Assembly: GCA_963795195.1 (NCBI GenBank)
Contig: CAWCGU010000006.1
Span: 806,001 to 870,000, forward strand
Source of the DNA: CAWCGU01 sp963795195
Lineage (GTDB): Bacteria; Actinomycetota; Thermoleophilia; Solirubrobacterales; 70-9
Length of the DNA stretch: 64,000 nt
Reading direction: 5' to 3'
Shown here: positions 51,156-63,283 of the stretch, piece after piece
Numbering within the stretch: the stretch's first letter is position 1
Layout: every line of letters starts with the position of its first letter
The notes under the pieces: model-generated
Seen by the model: the letters and a program-made list of their open reading frames with translations, nothing else
Told to the model about the DNA's origin: nothing
The model's database searches: none
Made by a program: the position numbers and the translations under genes

Positions 51156-52112
51156 GTGCGGGTGCTCGTCGTCACCAACATGCTTCCGAGCGCCGAGCGA
51201 CCCGCGCTCGGCAGCTTCGTGCGCGACCAGGTCGCCGCACTCGAAGGCCTCGGCATCGAGGTGGAGCGCTTCGAGTTCGCGCCCGGGTCCTGGCGCTACA
51301 TCCCGGCGACCGTGCGGCTGCGCTCACTGCTGCGCAAGCAGCGCTTCGACCTCGTCCACGCCCACTATGGGCTCGCCGGATGGTGTGCGGCCCTGGCCGG
51401 CGCGGGCCCGCTGGTGGTCACCTTCCACGGCACCGACGTGCGCCACCGGGTCGTCGGCCCCTTGTCGCGGCGCCTCGTGCGCAGACTCGACCTCGTCGCA
51501 GCCGCATCGCGGGCGCTGTTTTCACCCGAAGGGGAGCGCGCCGGCCTGCCGCGTCTGCCCGGGCGTGACGCCGTACTCCCGTGCGGGCCGGACCTGAGCC
51601 GCTTCTCCCCGAGGCCGCGCGCCGAAACGCGTCGCCGGCTCGGTCTCGACCCCGGTGGCCGCTACCTGCTGCTTCCGACCGACCCTGAAAGGCCGGTCAA
51701 GCGTGCCGACCGCGCCCACGAGCTCGCCCAGGCCTGCGGGGCCGAGCTGCTGACCGGCGGCGCCATCCCCCCGCTGGAGATGCCCGACTGGGTGAACGCC
51801 GCCAACGCCGTGGTTGTGACCTCCGACAATGAGGGCTTCGGCCTGGCGATCCTGGAAGCGCTTGCCTGCGACGTGCCCGTGCTTTCGACTCCGGTGGGAG
51901 TCGCACCGCTGCTCCTGGCCGGCCTCGAAGGCTGCCTCGTCGATCCCTTCGAGATCGCAAGCTGGAGCGCCGTCGCCCGGGTCGCTCTCGACCATCCGGA
52001 TCCGCGGGTGGCCGGACGCGCCCGCGCCGAACGATTCTCGGCCGTTCGTACGGCCGAGCGCGTCGCCGTCGCCTACCGGGACCTGCTCGACGGTTGGGGC
52101 TCGGAATCGTGA
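51156..52112 (+). CDS. GT4-family glycosyltransferase
   Basis: 318 residues from GTG 51156. GT-B fold. The N-terminal half has VLVVTNMLPSAERPALGSFV and DLVHAHYGLAGW, VVTFHGTDVRH. The C-terminal half has LPTDPERPVKRADRA and the family E-x7-E motif in NEGFGLAILEALACDVPVLS followed by TPVG. GT4 enzymes transfer a sugar from a nucleotide sugar with retention, for lipids, capsule or mycothiol-like molecules. Donor and acceptor cannot be deduced. The length is a bit short for the family (usually 350-400), but both Rossmann halves are present. Confidence 0.88.
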   Translation: MRVLVVTNMLPSAERPALGSFVRDQVAALEGLGIEVERFEFAPGSWRYIPATVRLRSLLRKQRFDLVHAHYGLAGWCAALAGAGPLVVTFHGTDVRHRVVGPLSRRLVRRLDLVAAASRALFSPEGERAGLPRLPGRDAVLPCGPDLSRFSPRPRAETRRRLGLDPGGRYLLLPTDPERPVKRADRAHELAQACGAELLTGGAIPPLEMPDWVNAANAVVVTSDNEGFGLAILEALACDVPVLSTPVGVAPLLLAGLEGCLVDPFEIASWSAVARVALDHPDPRVAGRARAERFSAVRTAERVAVAYRDLLDGWGSES

Positions 52113-52117
52113 ATCTC

Positions 52118-52170
52118 GCGTTCATCTGCAATCTGGTTCCGGACGCTGGAACCGAACTGCGGTTGAACGC
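52118..52170. repeat. dispersed palindromic repeat, copy 1
   Basis: A 53-bp element just after the glycosyltransferase stop, about 81% identical (43 of 53) to the copy at 58823-58875. An inner stem GGTTCC/GGAACC has loop GGACGCT, and outer arms GTTCATCTGC/GCGGTTGAAC pair with two mismatches. It lies in a 177-base gap where nothing else is seen. Confidence 0.65.
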
Positions 52171-52289
52171 GACCGGCGGCTGAGCGCTCGTAACTCGCCG
52201 CCCGCCGTTGGGACCTACCGCCACTCACCCCGGACCGGGCGACCACCAACAAGGCCGTCAAGGATTCCCAGTCACTAAAGTCATGCGCG

Positions 52290-55406
<3,117 letters not shown>

Positions 55407-55431
55407 CTACGGGTCGTCGGGTCGGCGGGCC

Positions 55432-55493
55432 GTGGCATTTACCCCGCGCTCGTCGCGCTTCGCGCGCCGCAAAACGCGCGGGACAAACGCCAC
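55432..55493. terminator. bidirectional hairpin between convergent genes
   Basis: A 17-base arm at 55432-55448 (GTGGCATTTACCCCGCG) pairs with 55477-55493 (CGCGGGACAAACGCCAC) with three G-T-type wobbles. The loop contains a second CGCGC/GCGCG hairpin. It separates the coiled-coil gene from the converging deacetylase gene by less than ten bases on one side and is probably their common transcript end. Confidence 0.7.
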
Positions 55494-55500
55494 ACCCCGC

Positions 55501-56508
55501 CTACAGGGACGGCCAATGCTCGCGGACGCGCTCCAGATATGGAGCTGCGAGCGAAACGTCGACGGGCGGGGCAGTCTCGTCGTTGGTGAGGGCGGAGACT
55601 GTGGAGACGACCGAGCCGGCCAAGGCCTCGAGGTTGTAACCACCTTCGAGGCAGATGAGGAGCGGGGCTTCGACGGCGTCTGCGGCTGCCTTCATCGCGG
55701 CAGCCATGCGACCGTAGTCAGCGTCGTCGAGCGTGCAATTGGCGAGCGGGTCGGCGCTGTGCGCGTCGTAGCCGGCGGATATCGCGACCAGGCCGGGGCG
55801 GAGCTGCGCGACCAGCGGCGCGACCACCCCTTGGATGAGCGCCTCGAAGAGCTCGGCGCCGGCGCCCGCCGGAACGGGCAGGTTGATCGTCCACCCCAGC
55901 CCCTCGCCGAGACCCGACTCGGCGGGAGCACCCGTGCCGGGATACAGAGGCCATTGGTGGATGCTGGAATAGAGCACCTGAGCGGAGCGCTCGAAGATCT
56001 CCTGGGTGCCGTTGCCGTGATGGACGTCCCAGTCGAGGATCAGCGCTGAGGAAATCCCGCGCTCGGCGATCGCCGTCGAAACGGCGACGGCGATGTTGTT
56101 GAACAGGCAGAAGCCCATCGCCCGATCGCGCTCGGCATGGTGCCCGGGCGGCCTCAACGCGCAGAGGGCGAAGTCGTACTCGCCGTCGATCAGCTTGATC
56201 GCCGCATCCGCGGCACCGCCGGCGGCGCGTGTTGCGGCCTCGTAGCTCTTCGCAGAGGCAACGGTGTCCATGTCGATCATGCCACCCCCCTTGGCGCTGA
56301 GCGCGGCGATCGAGTCGACCAGTTCGGCGCTGTGAACGCGCAGCAGCGCCTCCCGATCAGCCGGCCGGGCCTCCAGTCGATCGAGCCCGAGCCAACCGCG
56401 GGCCTCCAGCGCGGCCTCGATGGCGCGAATCCGGTTCGCGTTCTCGGGGTGCCCACCCGTGTCGTGCTCGAGCGAGAGCGGGTGAGAGACGTAGACGCCG
56501 CGTGCCAC
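55501..56508 (-). CDS. histone deacetylase-like (AcuC/HDAC superfamily) enzyme
   Basis: 335 residues from GTG 56508. The zinc hydrolase motifs are complete: LRPPGHHAERDRAMGFCLFN (charge-relay His pair), LILDWDVHHGNGTQEIF (zinc Asp and His), AISAGYDAHSADPLAN (zinc Asp) and CLEGGYNLEAL. It may deacetylate acetyl-lysine on proteins such as acetyl-CoA synthetase, or acetylated polyamines. Divergent from nadB with only 20 bases between the starts. Confidence 0.92.
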   Translation of the reverse strand: MARGVYVSHPLSLEHDTGGHPENANRIRAIEAALEARGWLGLDRLEARPADREALLRVHSAELVDSIAALSAKGGGMIDMDTVASAKSYEAATRAAGGAADAAIKLIDGEYDFALCALRPPGHHAERDRAMGFCLFNNIAVAVSTAIAERGISSALILDWDVHHGNGTQEIFERSAQVLYSSIHQWPLYPGTGAPAESGLGEGLGWTINLPVPAGAGAELFEALIQGVVAPLVAQLRPGLVAISAGYDAHSADPLANCTLDDADYGRMAAAMKAAADAVEAPLLICLEGGYNLEALAGSVVSTVSALTNDETAPPVDVSLAAPYLERVREHWPSL

Positions 56509-56528
56509 GCCGCTACCGTACCCGCGCC

Positions 56529-58016
56529 GTGCCGAGCAGGAGCACAGACATTGAAAACAAGGAAAACGGGGCAGAACGTCTGGCCGCCACCGACGTCGCG
56601 GTGGTCGGCGGGGGCGCCGCCGGCCTGCACGTCGCCCTCGAGGCGGCCGAGGGTGGCGCTCGAGTCACACTGATCTCACGCAAGCCGCTGGCCGGCAGCG
56701 CCAGCTTCTGGGCGCAGGGAGGTCTCGCTGCGGCGCTCAGACCCGACGATTCGCCGGAGCGCCATGCCGAAGACACGCTCAACGCCGGCAGAGGGGCCTG
56801 CAGGCGCGCGGCGGTGGAGGTCCTCAGTCGCGAATCGCCCACAGCCGTTCGCGTGCTCCAGGCGCGCGGTGTGAGTTTCGACTCCGAAGCGGACGGCGAG
56901 CTTGCGCTCGGTCTCGAGGGCGGTCACAGCGCCCGCCGGATCGTCCACGCTCACGGCGCCGAGACCGGGCGCGCGATAACCAGCGCCCTGGCCGCACTCG
57001 TCGACGCCGATCAGCGAATTCACGTGATCGACCAGACCTCGGTGGTCGCGCTCTGGGGCGATCGAGACGGCTGCTTCGGCGTGATCACAGACCATGGCCC
57101 GCTGCCGGCCTCGGCAACGGTGCTGGCCACGGGAGGGGGCGCCGCACTCTGGCAACGCACCACGAATCCGTGGGGAGCGATCGGAGCCGGCGCCGTGCTC
57201 GCTCACGCAGTCGGCGCTGAACTTGCCGACCTCGAATTTTGCCAGTTCCACCCAACCGCGATGCAGCTGCCGGGCAGCGAGCACGACGGCAAGCTGATCA
57301 CCGAGGCGGTCAGGGGCGAGGGCGCGCTGCTGCTTGACGCCCGCGGCAACCGCTTCACCGATGAGCTTGCGCCACGCGACCAGGTCAGCGCCGCGATCCT
57401 CGACCAGATGGCCGCGCAGGCCAGCGAGTGCGTCTGGTTGGACCTGCGCCCGCTTCCTCCAGACCGCTTTCCAAGTGTGTTCGCGGCGATCCGTGCGGCC
57501 GGGTTTGAGCCGTCGCACGATCCGGTTCCGGTTTCACCTGCCGCCCACTACCTGGTCGGCGGCATCGTCACCGACCTCGATGCTCGCACCAACGTCCCGC
57601 GCCTTTACGCGGTCGGCGAGTGTGCGTGCACAGGCGTGCACGGCGCCAACCGGCTCGCCTCGAATTCACTCAGCGAGTGCTTCGTGTTCGGCAGCCGCGC
57701 CGCGCGCGCAGCCACCTCAGAGCCGCCGCCGCCAACCGCGCCGCCTCCCGGGGAATGGCGCTTCGCTCCCCCTCCGCTCCAGACCCGCGCAGCCGTCTGG
57801 CGCTACGCCGGCCCGAGGCGTGACGCCGAATCCCTGACCAAGCTGCTCGACGATCCCTATCCGCTGGCCCGGATGGTCGCCGAAGCAGCGCTCGCGCGTG
57901 AGGAGTCACGCGGCACGCATCGCCGCACCGACTTCCCCAGCCAGGATCCCGGCCTCGACCGCATCCACCTGCTTCAGGCAGCGGGGGCCGATGGGACGAC
58001 CCCGGTGCGCTGGTAG
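56529..58016 (+). CDS. nadB: L-aspartate oxidase
   Basis: 495 residues from GTG 56529; starts further upstream would overlap the divergent gene. FAD flavoprotein that oxidises L-aspartate to iminoaspartate, the first step of NAD synthesis. The FAD site is VVGGGAAGLHVALEAAEGGA. SASFWAQGGLAAAL, HAHGAETGRAITSA, FCQFHPTAMQLPG, EAVRGEGALLLDARGNRFTD and YAVGECACTGVHGANRLASN, SLSECFVFG match NadB rather than succinate dehydrogenase (the C-terminal helical domain is shorter). Its usual partners nadA and nadC are not in the window. Confidence 0.92.
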   Translation: MPSRSTDIENKENGAERLAATDVAVVGGGAAGLHVALEAAEGGARVTLISRKPLAGSASFWAQGGLAAALRPDDSPERHAEDTLNAGRGACRRAAVEVLSRESPTAVRVLQARGVSFDSEADGELALGLEGGHSARRIVHAHGAETGRAITSALAALVDADQRIHVIDQTSVVALWGDRDGCFGVITDHGPLPASATVLATGGGAALWQRTTNPWGAIGAGAVLAHAVGAELADLEFCQFHPTAMQLPGSEHDGKLITEAVRGEGALLLDARGNRFTDELAPRDQVSAAILDQMAAQASECVWLDLRPLPPDRFPSVFAAIRAAGFEPSHDPVPVSPAAHYLVGGIVTDLDARTNVPRLYAVGECACTGVHGANRLASNSLSECFVFGSRAARAATSEPPPPTAPPPGEWRFAPPPLQTRAAVWRYAGPRRDAESLTKLLDDPYPLARMVAEAALAREESRGTHRRTDFPSQDPGLDRIHLLQAAGADGTTPVRW

Positions 58017-58215
58017 GCGCGATTCAGCGACAACCCACGTCTGAGGGCCGGCCGTACCCATCTGGTGAGTAAATTCACCCAGTCCGGGGGGTGCTTAACA
58101 TGAACTTAATACAGCATCCTTTGGATTTCACAGGTCATTGGGATACTCGCCTCGCCGCACGCAAAACGGCAAGGAAATGCCGAAGGCAGGGACCAGGGAA
58201 CAAGGAGGTATTCCG

Positions 58216-58689
58216 ATGTATCGATTCAGTCGCTCCATCTACCGAGAGCTGGCTCCGCGGGTTGTCGAGACACCCGACGATCCGAGCGGATGCGCGAGCA
58301 GGCAGAGGCTGCTCGAAGCGTCGGAGGCAACGATCCGGCGACTGGTTGAGGACCGTCGCTACTTCGCGAAGCCGACGAAGACGCTTTTCACAGCGGTTCG
58401 CAACGAGTTCTCGATGAAGGACCAGTTGATCGTCTACACCGCCATCGATCGTTATCTGACGCTGGCGATAGAGCATCTCGACAGCCTCCCGCAGGACGCG
58501 GGATTGGGCGGAAAGCCGGCCGAGTGCCAGGCGCACACGCGCCGCGGCACCCCGTGCCAGCGGGATCCGCTCCCGGGGCGCGACTACTGCCCCTCACACA
58601 AACACCTCGAAGAGGTGGTTGAGGTGGACGCCCCATACGAAGAAATTCAGCTTCGCGGCGTAGAGGAAGGGATAGCCGCCGCCGCCTAG
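58216..58689 (+). CDS. small protein with Cys-His zinc-knuckle-like motif
   Basis: 157 residues from ATG 58216, selected for a near-perfect AAGGAGGT eight bases upstream. The N-terminal about 90 residues are helical (YRELAPRVVETPDD, ASEATIRRLVEDRRYFAKPT). The C-terminal part has C-x2-H-T-x2-G-x-P-C-x10-YC-x2-H (CQAHTRRGTPCQRD, RDYCPSHK), a short zinc-binding motif seen in small actinobacterial and phage proteins. Function unknown; possibly nucleic-acid associated. The 200 bases before it carry an inverted repeat GGTGA/TCACC (58064-58079) and an AT-richer stretch (TTAACATGAACTTAATAC) suitable for a promoter. Confidence 0.65.
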   Translation: MYRFSRSIYRELAPRVVETPDDPSGCASRQRLLEASEATIRRLVEDRRYFAKPTKTLFTAVRNEFSMKDQLIVYTAIDRYLTLAIEHLDSLPQDAGLGGKPAECQAHTRRGTPCQRDPLPGRDYCPSHKHLEEVVEVDAPYEEIQLRGVEEGIAAAA

Positions 58690-58718
58690 CGAGTCACGGT
58701 ATACGCGAAAGGGGACCC

Positions 58719-58753
58719 CGGGGTCCGACCGACGAAGGGGCGGTCGGACCCCG
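58719..58753 (+). terminator. strong 13-bp stem hairpin
   Basis: CGGGGTCCGACCG (58719-58731) and CGGTCGGACCCCG (58741-58753) form a perfect 13-bp stem around a nine-base loop, 30 bases after the preceding stop. No T-run follows. Likely an end of transcription. Confidence 0.65.
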
Positions 58754-58822
58754 AGGCATTTGCGGGGGGTGGTGTTGGCCGGACGGCCGGGAAGCCTGGC
58801 GAGGGACGCGAGGCCCCGGATT

Positions 58823-58875
58823 GCGTTCAACTGCAGTTTGGTTCCGGATGCTGGAACTGGAACGCAGTTGAACGA
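58823..58875. repeat. dispersed palindromic repeat, copy 2
   Basis: 53 bp, 43 of 53 identical to the copy at 52118-52170. The outer arms GTTCAACTGC/GCAGTTGAAC pair perfectly, and the inner GTTCC/GGAAC encloses GGATGCT. It lies in a non-coding gap, which otherwise only contains the hairpin above. Confidence 0.65.
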
Positions 58876-58991
58876 CGAATCGGGCCTGATCCCTCCCCTC
58901 GATGCTGTCGTTCAAGACGCTCTGCAGCCAACAGCGGACCGCGGCGGCAGCAAAGAACCCCACCAGCGCCCCGGCCACATAGCCTTCCCCC

Positions 58992-60965
58992 ATGCTGCTC
59001 GGAGTCGACGTCGGAGGCACCTTCACCGATGCCGTGCTGCTCGACGGCGACCGCATCCACACGGCCAAGACTCCGACCACCCCGGACGACCAGTCCCGAG
59101 GGGTGATCGACGCGATCGACGCCGTGCTCGAGAGGGCGAAGACAACGGCCGAGGACGTGGAACGCTTCGCTCACGGGATGACCGTGGGGACCAACGCTCT
59201 GCTCGAGGAGCGGGGAGCGCGAACGGCGCTGCTGGCGACGGCCGGCTTCGAAGACACGCTTGAGATCGCTCGCCAAAACCGGCCCAGCCTCTACCGGCTC
59301 TGCGCCCCGAAGCCCATCCCGCTGGTCCCCCCTGAGCGCTGCTTCGGGGTCGACGAGCGGGTCGCGCCCGAGGGCGTCGTCACGGCGCTCCAAGACGAGG
59401 CGCTCATGCGCGCGGTCGACCAGGTGGAGCAGGCGGCCGTGGAGTCGGTCGCGATCTGTCTGCTGTTCTCCTATCTCGACCCGAGCCACGAAACCAAGCT
59501 CGCCGCGGCCCTGCGGGCGCGGTTGCCCCACATTCACGTCTCCGTGTCGCACGAACTGCTGGCCGAGTTCCGTGAGTACGAGCGCTGCTCGACGGTCGCG
59601 ATCGATGCCTACCTCTCCCCCCTGCTGGCCACCTACCTGTCGGCATTGACAGACGCCGCGGCCGGCCGGGGGCTCCCCGAGCCCGTGGTCATGCGCTCGT
59701 CAGGCGGCTTAGCCTCGGCAGCCGAGGCGGCCCGCTCCGGTGCTTGGAGCGTGCTCTCGGGCCCGGCCGGCGGTGCGGTTGGTGCCGGCCTTCTCGCCGG
59801 CGCAGGCTCAGTGGTCGGACTCGACATGGGTGGCACGTCGTGCGACGTCTGCGTCGTCGAGGACGGCGAAGTCCGGCGTGCCGAGTCACGCTCGGTCGCC
59901 GGCAGGCCTCTGCAGCTTCCGATGGTCGACGTGCACACGGTCGGAGCGGGAGGCGGATCGATCGCCTGGCGCGACTCCGGCGGAGCGTTGCGGGTGGGCC
60001 CCAGGTCAGCCGGGGCTGATCCGGGGCCTGCCTGTTACGGCCGCGGTGCAACGGAGCCGACCGTGACCGACGCAAACCTGGTGCTGGGCTATCTCCCGAC
60101 GGGATCCTCCCTGGCGGGCGGGGTCGAACTGGACGTCGAGGCCGCCCGCAAAGCAATCGGCGGCCTCGCGTCCGAGCTTGGGCTGGAGCCGATCGCCACC
60201 GCCGAGGGCATAGTCCGGGTCGCCAACCAGGAGATGGTTCGGGCGCTGCGGGTGATGACCGTCGAGCGGGGTGTCGACCCGCGCGATTTTTCCCTCCTGC
60301 CGTTCGGCGGCGCCGGCCCTCTGCATGCCGCGGCATTGGCCGACGAGCTGGGGATGAACCGGATCCTCTGCCCACGGGCCGGGGGCGTCCTCTCCGCGCT
60401 CGGCCTGGTGGCGTCGGAGCTACGTCGCGACGGGGCGCGCACGCTGATGCTGCACGGAGACGATCTCAGCAGCGAGCGGATCGGCGACGAGGTCGGCGCC
60501 CTGCGCGCGACCCTCGCCGCAGGCGATGGGTTCGAAGCGGCTGAGCTCAGCGCGGTCTACGACCTTCGCTACCGCGGCCAGTCGTTCGAGCTGCCGGTGG
60601 CAGGGGACGCACGTCCGCGGCCTGACGAACTGGTCGAACGCTTCGCCGCCGAGCACGAGCGCCGCTACGGGTACCGCGACCCCGAGGCCGAGGTCGAACT
60701 GGTGACGATCCGGGTGGCGCTGACGCTTCCAGGACCGCGGGTGACTCTGCTCGCGGCCGGCTCCTCGTCTCTAAAGGAAAGCTCTCGCAAGGCACGCTTC
60801 GAGGGTGTCTGGTCGGAGGCCACGATCATGCGGGGCGAGCCGTCCGCCGGGCACCGGGCCGCCGGACCGTGCGTCTACGAGCTGCCGGAAACGACACTCG
60901 TTGTACCGCCGGGCTGGGAGTCGCGCACTGGCGAGGACGGGTCGATCGAGGCCTGGCGATCATGA
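58992..60965 (+). CDS. hyuA: hydantoinase/oxoprolinase-type subunit A
   Basis: 657 residues. An ATP-dependent ring-opening enzyme subunit (HyuA/5-oxoprolinase N-type). The N-terminal LGVDVGGTFTDAVLLDGDRI and GMTVGTNALLEERGARTALL, the central MRSSGGLASAAEAARSGAWS, LSGPAGGAVGAGLLAGAGS, VGLDMGGTSCDVCVVEDGEV and SAGADPGPACYGRGATEPTV, and the C-terminal LLPFGGAGPLHAAALADELG are all conserved. Members act on hydantoins, acetone (carboxylation) or oxoproline; the choice cannot be made from sequence. The stop overlaps the hyuB start by four bases. Confidence 0.93.
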   Translation: MLLGVDVGGTFTDAVLLDGDRIHTAKTPTTPDDQSRGVIDAIDAVLERAKTTAEDVERFAHGMTVGTNALLEERGARTALLATAGFEDTLEIARQNRPSLYRLCAPKPIPLVPPERCFGVDERVAPEGVVTALQDEALMRAVDQVEQAAVESVAICLLFSYLDPSHETKLAAALRARLPHIHVSVSHELLAEFREYERCSTVAIDAYLSPLLATYLSALTDAAAGRGLPEPVVMRSSGGLASAAEAARSGAWSVLSGPAGGAVGAGLLAGAGSVVGLDMGGTSCDVCVVEDGEVRRAESRSVAGRPLQLPMVDVHTVGAGGGSIAWRDSGGALRVGPRSAGADPGPACYGRGATEPTVTDANLVLGYLPTGSSLAGGVELDVEAARKAIGGLASELGLEPIATAEGIVRVANQEMVRALRVMTVERGVDPRDFSLLPFGGAGPLHAAALADELGMNRILCPRAGGVLSALGLVASELRRDGARTLMLHGDDLSSERIGDEVGALRATLAAGDGFEAAELSAVYDLRYRGQSFELPVAGDARPRPDELVERFAAEHERRYGYRDPEAEVELVTIRVALTLPGPRVTLLAAGSSSLKESSRKARFEGVWSEATIMRGEPSAGHRAAGPCVYELPETTLVVPPGWESRTGEDGSIEAWRS

Positions 60966-62467
60966 GTCCGGGCCAGGGACTGGATCCGGTCACGCTGCAG
61001 GTTTTGATCGGCGGCCTGCGAGCCGCCTGTGACGAAATGGGCGCGACGCTGATCCGCTCGGCGCACTCGACCAACATCAAGGAACGCCACGACTGCTCGA
61101 CCGCCCTGTTCGACGCCAGCGGAGAGCTCGTGATGCAGGCCGAGCACATCCCGGTCCACCTGGGCTCGATGCCACGCGCGGTCGAGGCGATTCTCGACCG
61201 CGAGCAGCACCCGGGTCAGGACTGGATCCTCAACGATCCCTATCGCGGCGGCACCCACCTGCCGGACGTGACGCTGATCTCACCCGTGTTCTCGGACTCG
61301 AGCCTGCTCGGGTTCTCAGCGAGCCGCGCCCACCACGCCGACATCGGCGGCCCCTCGCCCGGCGGCATGCCGGCGTTCTCAGTGAGCCTCGACGAGGAGG
61401 GAATCGTGATCGGGCCCGGACACGCCGATGACGACGTACTCGCCAGGCTCGCGCAGCAGATGCGCAACCCGCCGCAGCGGCTTGCCGACCTGCGCGCCCA
61501 GCGCGCGGCCAATCGCGTCGGCAGGCGGCGTCTGGAGGAGTTGGCCGACCGTCACGGCCTCCCCACCTTGAGATCCGGGATGAGCGAGATTCTCGACTAC
61601 GCCGAGCGCCGCACGAGGGCGGCGATCGCCGCGTTGCCGGACGGATCCTGGCAAGCATCCGACGTGCTCGAGGACGGCGACTCGAAGATCTCGCTCCGTT
61701 GCCGTGCGACGATCGCGGGCGATTCGCTGACCCTGGACTTCAGCGACAGCGCCGGGCAGGTTTCGGGCAACCTCAATTGCCCGCTCGCGGTAACCGAGTC
61801 CGCGGCCTTCTTCGCGGTGCGGGTGCTCGTCGATCCGGACGCCCCACCGTCGGCGGGAGCCCATCGCCCGATCCACGTGGTCGCAGCGCAGGGCAGCCTG
61901 CTGAACGCACGCTTTCCCGCCGCGGTGGCCGCAGGCAACGTCGAAACGTCGAGCCGCGTGGCCGATCTCGTCATCGCGGCGCTCGCCGGCGCCCTTGACG
62001 TGCCCGCCCAAGGGCAGGGGACGATGAACAACCTCACCCTGGCGAATGAGACCTTCACCTACTACGAGACGCTGGGTGGGGGTCAAGGCGCGTGTCCCGA
62101 TGCCGACGGGCCCAGCGCCGTGCACGTGGCCATGTCGAACACCCTCAACACCCCGGTCGAGGCATTTGAAACGGAGTTTCCGGTACGCGTCCGCGAACTC
62201 GCGATCCGCCGCGGCTCGGGGGGATCGGGCCGCTCGCGCGGCGGCGACGGCATCGTCCGCGATCTCGAGGCCCTGGCGCCGATCAGCTACTCACTGATCA
62301 CTGAGCGCCGCGCCGTGGCGCCGCGCGGGCGAAACGGGGGCGCGGACGGCGCGCGGGGGCGCAACCTGCTGAACGGAATCGAACTGCCCGCCAAGCACGC
62401 CGGCGAACTGCAGCCCGGGGACCGACTTCGGATTGAAACCCCGGGCGGCGGGGGATATGGGTTTTGA
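60962..62467 (+). CDS. hyuB: hydantoinase/oxoprolinase-type subunit B
   Basis: 501 residues from ATG 60962. HyuB family: AACDEMGATLIRSAHSTNIK, ERHDCSTALFDASGEL, VHLGSMPRAVEAIL, LNDPYRGGTHLPDVTLISPV, ASRAHHADIGGPSPGGMPA and the C-terminal ETLGGGQGACPDADGPSAVH, MSNTLNTPVEAFE ending in GGGGYGF. It forms a complex with HyuA. The stop is followed by about 140 non-coding bases before DUF1802. Confidence 0.93.
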   Translation: MSPGQGLDPVTLQVLIGGLRAACDEMGATLIRSAHSTNIKERHDCSTALFDASGELVMQAEHIPVHLGSMPRAVEAILDREQHPGQDWILNDPYRGGTHLPDVTLISPVFSDSSLLGFSASRAHHADIGGPSPGGMPAFSVSLDEEGIVIGPGHADDDVLARLAQQMRNPPQRLADLRAQRAANRVGRRRLEELADRHGLPTLRSGMSEILDYAERRTRAAIAALPDGSWQASDVLEDGDSKISLRCRATIAGDSLTLDFSDSAGQVSGNLNCPLAVTESAAFFAVRVLVDPDAPPSAGAHRPIHVVAAQGSLLNARFPAAVAAGNVETSSRVADLVIAALAGALDVPAQGQGTMNNLTLANETFTYYETLGGGQGACPDADGPSAVHVAMSNTLNTPVEAFETEFPVRVRELAIRRGSGGSGRSRGGDGIVRDLEALAPISYSLITERRAVAPRGRNGGADGARGRNLLNGIELPAKHAGELQPGDRLRIETPGGGGYGF

Positions 62468-62483
62468 AACAGTCGTTACAAAT

Positions 62484-62512
62484 TTGGATTTCCGGCAACC
62501 CTCGACTATGAT
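62484..62512 (+). promoter_or_regulatory. candidate sigma-70-type promoter for the DUF1802 gene
   Basis: TTGGAT (62484-62489), a 17-base spacer, TATGAT (62507-62512). The -10 box is close to consensus in a GC-rich genome. The 5' leader of about 90 bases contains a small hairpin GGGGC/GCCCC (62526-62539). Confidence 0.45.
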
Positions 62513-62610
62513 CCGCGATTCCGCAGGGGCGCAGGCCCCAAGCGGGGCGTCAAACGCGCTCCGCATCCCCCTATTAGCCAATAGCCCCCGACTCTGAGAG
62601 TTAATTACCT

Positions 62611-63245
62611 ATGCCTATCGCGTTCAAGGAATGGGCCGTCACGGTGCGCGCGCTGTCTGAGGGTGAGCAGCTGATCACCCTGCGCAAGGGCGGTATTCAA
62701 GAGGACAACAAGCATTTCGAGCTGGAGCACGATCGCTTTTTCCTCTACCCAACGTTCGACCACCAGCGCAACGACCTGGTGCGCGAATCCCACCACCCCG
62801 AGCTGCGCCGGGCTCTCGAAGAGGGCGTCTGGCCCGATGAGGAGCCTGCCCCCGCGCTCTGCTGCGCGACGGCGGCATCCCGCAGCCCGACCGCGTTCGG
62901 ATTCGTGCCTGGGCCGAAGTCGCCGATCACTTCGAGACCGACGACCCCCAGGTCGTCTACGGGCTTGCCCCCTTCCACGTTTGGACCAACGACTACGCCG
63001 CTAAGAGGCTGCGCTGGAAGCCGCGGCACCCGCTGCACGTGCTCGTGCTGCGCGTCCACCGGATCCCGCGTCCGGTGACCGTGCGCGTTCGCGACGAGTA
63101 CCACGGCTGCCGCAGCTGGGTCGAGATCGACCGTGACCTGCCCTTCGAGGGCACGCCGGTGATGGCCGAGGAAGAGTTCGAGCGCGCCGCAGCAGAAATC
63201 AGGACCTCCGTCCTGCAGACCGCCGGCGAGCCCGTACCGGCCTGA
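62611..63245 (+). CDS. DUF1802 family protein (one frame slip)
   Basis: About 211 residues when restored. The N-terminus AFKEWAVTVRALSEGEQLIT, LRKGGIQEDNKHFELEHDRF and FLYPTFDHQRNDL is characteristic of DUF1802. After EEPAPA the frame is lost near 62852 and resumes in another frame as LLRDGGIPQPDRVRIRAWAE, YGLAPFHVWTNDYAAKRLRW and WVEIDRDLPFEGTPVM to the stop at 63245. The length 3n+2 fits one missing base. Function unknown. A DUF1152 gene follows 38 bases later. Confidence 0.8.
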
Positions 63246-63283
63246 CAAACAAGCGGCCCACGTCCTCCGCATCGCGTCCGGGC

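Noticed and set aside
51697..52224. Minus-strand frame covering the dispersed repeat
   Set aside because: Its only similarity to the frame near 58823 is that both cross the palindromic element; it is non-coding repeat.
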